From the NCBI RefSeq assembly GCF_030247185.1, contig NC_080570.1, positions 4,154,001-4,218,000 of the forward strand: 64,000 nucleotides of DNA, written 5' to 3'. A program made the translations under genes and the position numbers. This document shows positions 45,294 to 56,200 of this stretch, piece after piece. The notes below the pieces were generated by a model, which ran no database searches, was not told where the DNA came from, and saw nothing but the letters and a program-made list of their open reading frames with translations. The stretch is from Malaya genurostris (Eukaryota; Arthropoda; Insecta; Diptera; Culicidae). Position 1 is the stretch's first letter, and each line of letters opens with the position of its first letter.

Positions 45294-45577
45294 AATTCAG
45301 TTATTCCACTGCGATCTACGGAATGAGTGCGAAGGGATCGCTGCAACTATTGGTGGAAGGTTTTCCCTACACACGGCACAGTCTGAAGTCAGACAAGGTT
45401 TACTGGCGTTGCGTGCAGTTCAAGTCACTCGGTTGCCGGTCCCGTGTGCGGACTTGCCAAGAGCGGATCGAGATAATCGAACATGAACATAATCACGAAT
45501 TAATTCGTGTGCGCCGCAAAAAGGGGGTCTTGAAACAACTGATGCTGGATCGAAAACTGAAAAAAGCCATCAGCTAG
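45294..45577 (+). CDS. mod(mdg4): Cassette 48: FLYWCH 3'-terminal exon (intronless)
   Basis: Acceptor TTACTTTTTAG ends at 45293; 93 residues. The core is MSAKGSLQLLVEGFPYTR, VYWRCVQFKSLG, CRSRV, HNH, tail RVRRKKGVLKQLMLDRK. It resembles cassette 34 in the finger but lacks the intron. AATAAATAAA lies about 30 bp past the stop. Confidence 0.87.
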
Positions 45578-45715
45578 TATTGTATGTAGGAAACTTGCGG
45601 AACAAAATAAATAAATGCAGACGATGAGAAAACCAATTTTGTGTATGGCTATGTGCTCTATGACGAATACTAACAGAACTCTGATCATCACCAATGACAT
45701 TCGGTTCCTTTTCAG

Positions 45716-46035
45716 AAATAACGACAGTCATCGAGGTGATATCGCCGAAAAGAAACTACAAACGAGCCGAGCCTAAGGCAGCAATTTTCCCGTACTGTTA
45801 CAACCGTCGTGGAAATTTGGTGTACGAAAAGTATGCCTACTCGAAAACGGCCACAGTCGGTGCCGATAACGTCGTGTACTGGCGCTGCACCGGATACCGG
45901 AAGCACAAGTGCAAAGCAACGCTGAAAACTCGCCGGAAGGAATTGTTTGAGATATGTTCGAAGCATAACCACGAACCCAATGCCTTGAGAGATGTTATAG
46001 CGGCTGCTTTGCCAGTTTGGGATGTTGGTGTTTGA
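45716..46035 (+). CDS. mod(mdg4): Cassette 49: FLYWCH 3'-terminal exon
   Basis: Acceptor GGTTCCTTTTCAG ends at 45715; 105 residues. A basic leader precedes CYNRRGNLVYEKYAYSK, VYWRC, KCKATL, HNH. The hydrophobic residue before the Y strand is less conserved and the RRKxG tail is absent, so it falls outside the preceding subfamily. AATAAA is about 90 bp downstream. Confidence 0.86.
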
Positions 46036-46217
46036 GTGGATTGAAAGTTAAATACACAGCTTATCACAAGATCAGAATGATGGGCAGACAGTGTCAGAAT
46101 AATAATGAATTGGTCTAATGTTGAAATAAAAAGTTGAACTAAAACTACGTTTCTTTGAACAAATTGAAGCAATCGGTAGTTATTCTAAAACTAACGCGTC
46201 ACTTTTTTTTATTGCAG

Positions 46218-46657
46218 ACACCAAACAACAGCTGCCGACTGCACCGGTCATATTGAAGAAAATAAAACTTAAACGCCACTTGTCAGATACGTCACCTAAG
46301 ACAGAAGGTATACTACAGCTACAGAGTAAATTGGTTCGTCAACCGGTTGTCGTGGTCGTTCCGAATCCTGCCCAGGTGGTATCACAAACCGATCATCAGG
46401 TATCAGTCGAATTCATAGTGAAGCAACTTTCCAACGGACACACGTTGATGGTGCTGAAGAGGGCCCGCGTCAAAGGGTTCTGTGTTAATTGTATTCGCAC
46501 CATTCAGGATCCGCAGTACAAGAAACGTTTGTCCAAGGTGATCACATACTGTTCGGCGTGCCCTGGCGGACAGTGGACTTGTGAGGCATGCTTCGATAAG
46601 CATCACAACGTACAGGGTAGCCCCTACACAAAACCTAAGAAGAGTAATACTGAATAA
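46218..46657 (+). CDS. mod(mdg4): Cassette 50: piggyBac-type Cys/His-rich terminal exon
   Basis: Acceptor TTTTTATTGCAG ends at 46217, phase 1; 145 residues, no FLYWCH. After a basic leader (ILKKIKLKRH) and a valine-rich stretch, the last third has FCVNC, YCSAC, WTCEACFDKHH. This CxxC...CxxC...CxxC...H arrangement resembles the cysteine-rich domain at the C-terminus of piggyBac transposases, which binds DNA ends. A domesticated transposon module is the best guess; another zinc ribbon is possible. AATAAA is about 40 bp after the stop. Confidence 0.65.
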
Positions 46658-46795
46658 TGACATTAATGACGTCCCGTCGCTGATTAGTTTGATGCTAACA
46701 ATAAACAAAGTGCCAGAAAGTTATTGTGTGTAATCAATAAAATTCAGTAGAATAACAGTTATTATTTTGTCATTACTAACTTCCATTCTTCTCAG

Positions 46796-47145
46796 TTGTA
46801 GGGAAAGCTCTCTTCAAGATTGGCAACCGGAACTCACTGAAGCTGTACTACGATGGAAATTTTTACAATCGTTCCTACACGACGGAAAGATCTAGCAAAT
46901 GGGTTTGTGATAGAAAGAATACCCTTCGATGTCGTGGTCGCATAAGACTCAACAAAGATAAGACGTGTGTGGTTCTTAATGCCACCCACAATCATCCTCC
47001 AAGGGATAAGAACTCGATCGGAATGCTAATAGATTTCACCGATCAAGACTTGAGTACCATGCTGCAAAAGGACATTTTTAAACCTGTTAGTAAAGCTGAA
47101 CCTTCGTCCTCGGAAGCGCGAAATCTCATCAATTTGTTGAAATAA
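46796..47145 (+). CDS. mod(mdg4): Cassette 51: FLYWCH 3'-terminal exon
   Basis: Acceptor CATTCTTCTCAG ends at 46795; 115 residues. There is no early ATG, so it shows up only as a spliced exon. The finger is IGNRNSLKLYYDGNFYNR, SKWVCDRKN, RCRGRI, HNH, with N replacing the usual glycine. A long mixed tail carries DFTDQDLSTML and ends LINLLK. AATAAA overlaps the TAA stop. It is the last FLYWCH exon seen. Confidence 0.83.
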
Positions 47146-47239
47146 AATTTGCACTACCCTGCAACCCTCGTTTTCTGACTCAACTCTAAATACTGTACTG
47201 CAATCTATCATCATAATAAAACCCTATCCTTTCTTTCAG

Positions 47240-50200
47240 TGAACAAAATTTTGAAACTTCAGAAACGAATCTACTATCTGAAAAAGGTTTCCGGCGAGTT
47301 CCAGCTACACGAGGGAAACCCGGTCGGGCCTCAAATTGAGTACCTACAACGCGATCTGAAAGCACTGACCGGAATATTACCTGTCAAGATGGAGCATGGT
47401 GTTCTAGGCATACCGGACAAGTCACTGACCGTGGAAGGATTTCGGTTTCCATTGAACGATAAGGCCGAAATCGAACGACTGGAGGAGACGGTGAAAACTA
47501 ACGCGAACATCCACCAACAATACGTAAGTGTCGATGAATTCTTTGGTACACTTTGAGTGCATTGGGGAGGGGAAACTACAAAATAGTCAAATAGTTTCAA
47601 AAGTTGTCCAGCGTTTGCGTTACCAAAAACCATTGGTTGTTTCGATAAATAGTTGTTTTACATAGTTCGTTTTCGCTTGGAAAAACTGAAATTGACCCAG
47701 GATAGTTTCATCAAGCAAACGCTTTTCACGAAACTGACAACGGGGATGTGAGAAAACCCGATATAAAAATCAGGATCGAAACTGACTCGATTTTCAGTTC
47801 AACAACATTTACACTAGGTTCGAAACTAGCTTCAAACAAACGGTTTGACAGCTGTTAGGGTGGAAACTGGGTTAGGTTTGGCATCATGCGACTTTAGTTT
47901 GAATGGTTTGAATGCAAAGTGAGTCAGATGTTCGTTCTGCTCAAGTTAGCAACCGTAGAATGAGCATGGCAGGCTACGCTTTGCTAGTTGTTTATCTAAC
48001 CAATGTATTTTACCGAACAATGAAAGTTGTCTAGTTAGACAAAAAAAAAAAACGATCGCAGTAGGCGTGCACGACGGATGTGAAAAATTTTTGCTGTCGT
48101 TAGTGTGGTAACCTCTAGTTATGTGGGCGAAATACTATATGCCACTTTAGTAAGACACAACCAATCTGTCTGGTATCCGGAAGTAGACTGCCAACCCCAA
48201 GGAGCTAATGTGCATTTACACGCTAACACTAAAATATACTTGTAGGTGTAATTGAGAACGAGTATCACATCTCCCTTTTTTTATTTGCAAATATCAAAAG
48301 AAAATATATATATTCATTTAAATCTGAGTTATTTGAAAATAGCAATATCACGGACTGAAGCGCGCCGTTGGCTTTGGAGCACGAGATGATCTTCGCAACA
48401 CAGTTTGCTTATCCGTTTCGTGCGTCAGTAGCGTGTCGTCAGATCGAAAGTGTTTCTCGTTCGGTTCTTCAATTTTCCGAAGATGAGATGTGTTGCGGTC
48501 GAAGCGCTTGCCTGTTTCAGTTGATTCCACAGTAACGTTAGGCCCATTTCTGCCTACTACTGTATATTCTTCTTTTCCGAAGTCGGTTGTTAGCTTATCT
48601 TGTATCGTTAGGTTTTTCATCAAAACAGAATCACCAGTTTGAATGTCACTCGTCCTTGCTGCTCGCCTGGCATCTCCTCGTTCTTTTCCTTCAAACTTTT
48701 TTTGAATGTCTCTGTCCCTAAATTCTGAGGACGGTGGAGTGGTACTAATGTCATCGATCTGGGGAAGTTTGAAGCGAACTTTCCTATTTTGAAGGAGTCC
48801 ACTTGGTGTCATTCCAGTTGTTGAATGAGGTGAATTATTGTACTGGATTAAGTAATCGTCCAACTCGGTCTTCCAATCGCCGTATAAAGCATTCGAAATT
48901 TTCAATCTTTTAAGCAGAGATCTGTTCTGTCGCTCAACCTCTCCGTTAACTTGCGGCCAGTATGGCGTGGTGTGATTTAAGACTACTCCGATCGATGTGC
49001 AAAAATCAGAAAACTCTTTTGAGACAAACCGCTTCGCGTTATCTATTCGTATTCATTCGTATGCAAAGGACCTAAAAAGTCAATTGCTAGATCAACCCAT
49101 GGTTTCTCGGGTATAGTTCTTCTTGCCATCGGTTCCGGGGGATCAGCAGCATGCACTAAACGGCAGCCCTCACATCTATCACACACTCTAATGGCCGCAT
49201 AATCCATATTCGGCCACCAATATTTATCTCGCAAACGACTTTTCATTACTGAATGGCCCGGGTGTCCTTCGTGAGCCAGCATACATATACGTTCTCGAAG
49301 AACCACGGGAACTATTAACTTTCTACCACGCATCAACAAACCATTGACATAGCTCAGCTCGCTTTGGAAAGGCGCATATGGTTTTAGACTCGGATCTTTC
49401 CAAACGCCCGACATAATCGCATCTTTTAATGCTTTCAACTCGTCGTCGATTTTTGTTTCATCAATTACCTCTGTAATATCGATGGCCGCCGCATCTTGAA
49501 TGGCCCTTATGTCAATTTATGTGCTATTGTCAAAATCGTTGTTATTTCCATCGCTGAGAATGGCTATGGCTTCAACCATCACGTGACGTATGAAAACTTC
49601 GGATTCTTCGTTCCAACTGGTATCGCTACAGTGGGCGGCTAGTCTTGATAATGAATCGGCCAAGTTTGCAGAACCCTTCCTATAAACAACGTTGAACTTG
49701 AAAGCTTGTAATCTTAAAAGCCAGCGTTCGATACGAATAGTAGGTCGAGAAGTAGCCGTGAAAATAGTTTCAAGTGGCCGGTGATCAGTCTCAAGTTCGA
49801 AAGTAATACCAAGCAAAAATATACGAAACCTTTCAACCGCCCATACAATGCCAAGTGCCTCTTTTTCAATCGGCGGATATTTTTTTTTCCGTTTCCGACA
49901 AACTTTTAGACGCATAACTAATTACTCTTGGTAAATTTCCCTTGAATTGTATCAACACGGCTCCAAGTCCTACACCCGATGCGTCTGTTATTACTAATGT
50001 ACGATCATTTGGATCAAAATAACCTAAATAATCAATTGATCCAATACGCTGTTTGAGTCGATCAAATGCAATCTGATGGATTTGTTTCCATTCGAAATGT
50101 GACGATGACTTTATCAGGTCTCTCAGCGGACAACTGTCGGTAGCTAAATTCGGTATAAAACGAAACGTTCGGTATAAAAAGAAACGTATGTAACCAGTCC

Positions 50201-53200
50201 CATGAAGCTTCTGAGCTCTTCGCGTGATTTAGGAGCACGGCAGTTTAAAATTGATTCTATCTTATCATCTGAAGGTAGCGCACCCTTTTCTGAAAGTTTG
50301 TGACCCAGGAAAATGATCTCCGTTTTCTTGAACTTGCATTTGTGATGGTTAAGCTGAATTCCAAGTTCATCAATTCGTTGCACTACCGCTTTGAGTGCAC
50401 GATCATGCTCCTCTTCTGTTTCTCCGTATATCAAAAAATCATCTATGAATCCCACCATATTACTACACGTTGCGAACAAACTTTCCATCAGACTCTGAAA
50501 CAATTCAGGTGCACAATTAACTCCGAAAAACAAACGTTTGAATCGAAATAGACCCCAATTCGTTATGAAGGTAGTAATATGTTGACATTCTGCAGAAAGC
50601 ATTATATGATAATAAGAATCTTTCATATATAGTAACGAATAAAAACGAGCATTCCGAATCCGGGAAAGGATTTCCTCGAATATTGGCAAGGGGTGATTTA
50701 ACCGTTGAATTGCTTGATTTGCACGACGCATATCGATGCAAAGGCGTACTTCACCATTATCTTTTAAAATAGGCACAAGTGGTGAAACCCATGTCGTTGG
50801 TCTTTCGATTCGTTCTATTATATCCTGCGCCAACAAATCATCCATTTTTGCTTTAACTTTCCCTAGTAACGGTACTGGACATCGTCGAAGAGGTTGAATC
50901 ACAGGTGCAATCCTTTTGTCTATCGGCAGCGTGAGCTCGACGTGTTTTATGTAAAGAAATGTTGCTTTCATTTCATCTGCATAGTGTACATCAGTTGAAC
51001 AGTTTCTTAGGCCAATCCGAAGAACGCCTAGTTTTTGGGCAGTGTCCTTTCCTAGCAATGCTTGTTGGCCCTTTTCGATAACGAAGAATGTGGAGTGTAT
51101 TGGTAACTTTTCACTTACGCCCTGTATTTGAATATCGGCATCAAAAATCATTAAAAGTTTCAACGGTACTTTACCGTACGCGAGAAATTTTTTTTTTCGA
51201 ATCAAAGCGTACATTTTTTACTGTAACGTTTTGGAGCTGCATCATGTTCCATGTATTATCATCAATAAGATTATATTTTGATCATTTTCATTGGTCGGAT
51301 TTTGATTTCTCTGTGCCATCTTAGGAAAAATAAAAAAGTATCTGAAAAAAAAAAGAGTGACAACTCTTACGTCACTTATCAACTTCAATGTCACCTAGAT
51401 TTGTCCGTGTTTATTTTTTTTGTTGAGAAAGTGTTCAATGGCTCTTTGGAAGAACTCACGCTTTATCACCAGCTTTTTAAAAGCTTATTTTTCAACCTTG
51501 CACTCAATTGCAATCGGACTGAGCTCATTTTTTCACCCGAGCTCAACTTTTTTTTTTGCTCGTTTTTCGTTTCCTTAATGCGTATATTACCTGAGCTCAA
51601 CTTTTTTAGCTCGTTTTTTTTTTTGCAATAACCCGAGCTCAACTTTTTTAGCTCGTTTCTTTTTCGCTTCCTTAATGTGCAATATACGAGTATTTTACTC
51701 TGTGTCATTTAAGACTCGCCGAGCTTAACTTTTTTAGCTCAATTTGTTATGCATTTCTCATTTAATGCTAACTTTTCGTGTTACTTCATTTCGAACGGCC
51801 ATGTTTTTCACGCAAGTGAACCTGGGACTTTCCTCACACCACCATCTCATGTCAGCCACGATGGGGTATTTTCTAAACTTGGAATAATTTTGAATTATTC
51901 TTACCTTTTCAAAACATTGCAATGTTCAAAACTAGGAACAAAATATCCCTCTCGTCGCCATTTATGTGGTAACCTCTAGTTATGTGGGCGAAATACTATA
52001 TGCCACTTTAGTAAGACACAACCAATCTGTCTGGTATCTAGAGATGGGCAATTCGCTCCTGAGCTGTTCCAGTGAATCGAATCATTGAAGTGAGCTGACA
52101 GCTCACAGCTCTTTTCAAAAGATCCGCAGCTCATCAGCTCACTCATTTGCTACCCAGTTCACTGCGTTATGACGAAGGGAACACGCTACGAGCTGATCGG
52201 ATCTTCGGCTCTTTAAGAGATTCAATTTAGTCGACATCAGTCAAAAATAAATTAATTTGCATTGCACTTATTGCATCATTGCAAATCAATGATTCAATTT
52301 CGATCATGCATATGAAAGAAAACCGGTGCATAAGAAAAACGGCGCACAAAATGAACCTTAAGTTCAAACTAAAAGAGCTGATGAGCTGATACATCGAATC
52401 GATTCCCTTTGGTGAGCTGATCGGTTCGGAGCTGTTCACCAAAATGAGCTGTTATGCGCACCTCTACTGGTATCCGGAAGTAGACTGCCAACCCCAAGGA
52501 GCTAATGTGCATTTACACGCTAACACTAAAATATACTTGTAGGTGTAATTGAGAACGAGTATCACAGTTAGAATTTTTCGAGCATTGACTTTTACTCATT
52601 CTTATAGAAAATGTAATAAATGAACTTTCCATGATTATACTTGGTGGTTCTATGCTAAGCAGAAGTGATTTTTTCCGTATAGGGAGATACGCGTGATTCG
52701 AAGAAACATTGCAAAACCTATGTTGTATTCAAGTAGAGTGGCTCATGGAATCTCATTACCGATCTTCTGTGTACCAAGTTTGTTATTACATTGTACTACT
52801 GATCATGGAACGCTACAAGTACTGTCATCTATATCAAAAATTTCATTAAATATAGTTTTTTTTTCTCTAAAAAAATAGAACTTCTGATTCATAAACTATT
52901 TTTTTGCATCTACAAAGTAAAAATCGGGAATCATTCATTTGATCTACGTTTCGTCTACGACTCGTGAGTGTAAAGCAAATCAAAATTAACTGCTAATGCT
53001 CAATAACAGTTCAATCGCCAGGTAGAATGTCACGAACGAAAAGATTAGATGGGCCATAAATTATGAATAATTCGGGATTTCGGTTGGGAAAACCCGTTTT
53101 GCGCTTGCTTTTTCATTGCGTTTACGTTACTAATGAAATTGATTCTGTTTCATTCCTTATAGTCTGCGTAGTTGACTGAGCATGACGTTATAGCTAAGGC

Positions 53201-56200
53201 ACCATAATGTCCAGAATCTACGTCTAGACTTTAGGCACGCGTATGGTTTTAGGAAAATTTGAAAAATTTGTCAAAACCAAAAACATACAGACCTTTAAAA
53301 AGCTTTTATCTATCTGCAGGGTAAAAATGACTGAAAAATTCGGAGGATTTTTCGAGTCTTATCAAGAATAGCTCTGAAAATTGAGTGTTTTTTATCTTTC
53401 ACAATTATTCGGAAAAATAATGCGATGATATGAAAGTTTTTTTTTTTCAAATAAACCTTATGCTGGCTACAAGGATTACATTCGGACTCATTTAGTTTGT
53501 GATATTTTCTTTTTTTTTTCAAGAATAATATCGATTTTGCAATGAATTGAAGAAAATCCGATTCAGTTTGAATGTGTGTAAATATTGTGAAAGATCACAA
53601 AAACACTAATTTTTCGAAGCTATTTTTGATAACACTCCGCAAATCATCCGAATTTTCACCCTGCAGATAGATGAAAGTTTTTCAAAAATCTGTATGTTTT
53701 TGGTTTTCCATCGAAAATTTCCTAAAACTACCCGCGCGCATGGTACTTTGACGATGGCCTTAAGATCCGGATCCAGAACTTAACATCGCTCCAGGTTAAA
53801 GTATTATCACCCTCATTCTTGTTTACGGCCGTATGCGATACGTTCGAAAGTATAGCAAATTCGTATTCCCGTTTACGTTCGAATCAATCACACTTTTAAA
53901 CATCGTACATGCATAAAAACAACGCCCATCCAACTTTAAATTATCAGTTCTGGTACAGATTTGAGTTGTAAATAAAAATCTTTGATATCATTTGTTATTT
54001 GACTTGTTTTTTCACTGATTTTGTATCATCGTGTTTGCTTACGTCCGTATCGACCATACGACGAACACATGCTTTCGAACGAATGCGAACAAGCCATTCT
54101 TGTTTTCACTCGAACGTGTACGTACGCGATTCCTGTGCAAAAGATGGATCGATGGCGCAGGTAGTTTTTTAAGGAAGATTCCAAGCATCAAGGAAGTGAC
54201 GAATGCTACATAATAAATAAATATCGTACTCAGGACCAATTTTATTCCAGTCGGTAAATGAAATTTTCAAATTAAACTTCGTGCAAAGTAAAAAAAGCAT
54301 TTGAAATAGCAGTCCGATCAGTAGTATCTGCGAAAAATATGTTGCATTTTTCATGCAATTTTGTCATGTTTTCGATAGCCTACATATTTATTTCCTTGGT
54401 AAAATCATGCATTTAATATAGAATAAAGCATGTTTACCCAGGGCGTATTTTCCATAAAGTACATAATAGATGCAAAATTGATGCGTAAAACCTTTGAACC
54501 TCGCATATATTCAAAGGCTCCCCACAAAAAACAGCATTTTACTATACTGCTATGCTTTCTAAATGATTTATGCAAAACACAAATTTATGATTTGATTACA
54601 AATCACCTTTAGATTCGAAAACAATTTTGTTAGAGATCGGTTAAACTTTTTTCAATGTGTTCGAACGGTTGATTCGCAACATTAAACTGACGAATCGAAA
54701 CCACGGCATTTCGTCTATTCGTCCGTAAACGGGAATGGGACATTTCGTTCGTACGAATGATGTTCGAATACACGTTTCGTTTGAAACTAAAATGGCATAC
54801 ATTCTAGCGTTTCGCATATGGTTAATCACATGAATTGGACTGATTACATCAAGGCTTAGCATTTATTTTAAGAAGTTTACTGATATTTGAATATTTTGTG
54901 GCAAACGAGTCGCGTTCGAATTCATTCGAGTGAAAACAAGAATGGCTTATTCGTATTCGTTCGAAAGTACCCGTTCGTCGTATTGCGGATACGGACGTAA
55001 ACAAGAATGAGGGTGTATATTTTAATTTCAGAACCCATATTGAATCTGGGTTCATAGTTAGGTCCAGAATTCCACAATCGAGGTATTGGTTCAGTTCACA
55101 GTATCATATCTAGAACTCAGATCAACATTCGGAATAAGAACTCAGATCCTGAACTCATGGTAAAAATTCAGATCTGAAATCCAGGTTCAGCATCTGAAGC
55201 CAGAATGCTGACTTCAAACCCAGAATCTACGTCCATGTCGAAAATTTATTACTTGATCCAGATTCTGATCCAGATCTTATTCTTGAATCTGAACCTACAC
55301 TTGTACCTGGAACTGGAGTAAAAATATGATAATATAAGTCCAGCGCCAACTACTCTTTCGCTTTCACTTTCACTTAACATCGTTTAACATTTTAGAATTT
55401 GTATCGTATTCCCGTCATCCGGTTATGTCTCTAGCATTACCCATCCGCGTTTTTAGAAAGATTTTGGGCACGTTCGCGATGCAATGCAGTGCAATTTCTT
55501 GCTGTATTCTGTTCTTTTTAAGGGAAAAATTTACGCTGATTGGACAAGAACATTATTCGAGGGAAAAAATCAACCGTAACACAAACTTCTAGTTATATTT
55601 ATTTTTGTGTTAGTTTTCAAAAGACGTGATTGGTTAGAAGTATGATTTCGGCTTCGATTAGAATTTTGCGAATACCGTATTTTCATCAGAAAGGGCAAAT
55701 TAACATAAAACACAATAAATCTTCAGAGCACTTTCAATAGCCGGCTGCCGAGAGCAATTTCGTGACATCAGTAATGACATTGCGCATCGAACGGTTGATT
55801 TTTTTAGATGACACTAGATCTTGACGATTCAGGCAATTCTAAGACATATAGCATTATTTTTGTTATATTTCATATACCTCACATTTTTATTCGAAGTAGG
55901 GGAGACTGGGGAAAAAGGGTAAATTTTCAGATTTTTTCCCGGGTGGTAAATTGTTACACACATGCATCTAATTATATCCATTTTGTAAGGTAATCTCTTC
56001 ACTATGATTGTTATTAATATTTTAAGATAACATACATGTAATGGCCTTTTCTCGAAGCGTATTTTTTACCATTTTTGTAAGTGGGACGGTCCGAGTAGCA
56101 ATCCGCAACTAGTTCTGATGCGATTAAGTCCAAACTATGTTGCAACAAGAGCACGAATATGTTTTTTATGTTATACTGGTTAAAACAAGGTGACATCAAT

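Larger units (their letters stand above)
48104..52566 (-). mobile_element. Gypsy-type LTR retrotransposon, recent but defective
   Basis: Two 166-bp LTRs (TGTGGTAACC...GAGTATCACA on the + strand) appear identical once a nested insertion is removed. GTTAG at 48099-48103 and 52567-52571 is the 5-bp target duplication. Read on the minus strand, the 3' LTR is preceded by a purine tract (AAAAAAAGGGAGA) and the 5' LTR is followed by TGGCGACGAG, a plausible primer-binding site. No gag is recognisable and pol is interrupted. Confidence 0.92.
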
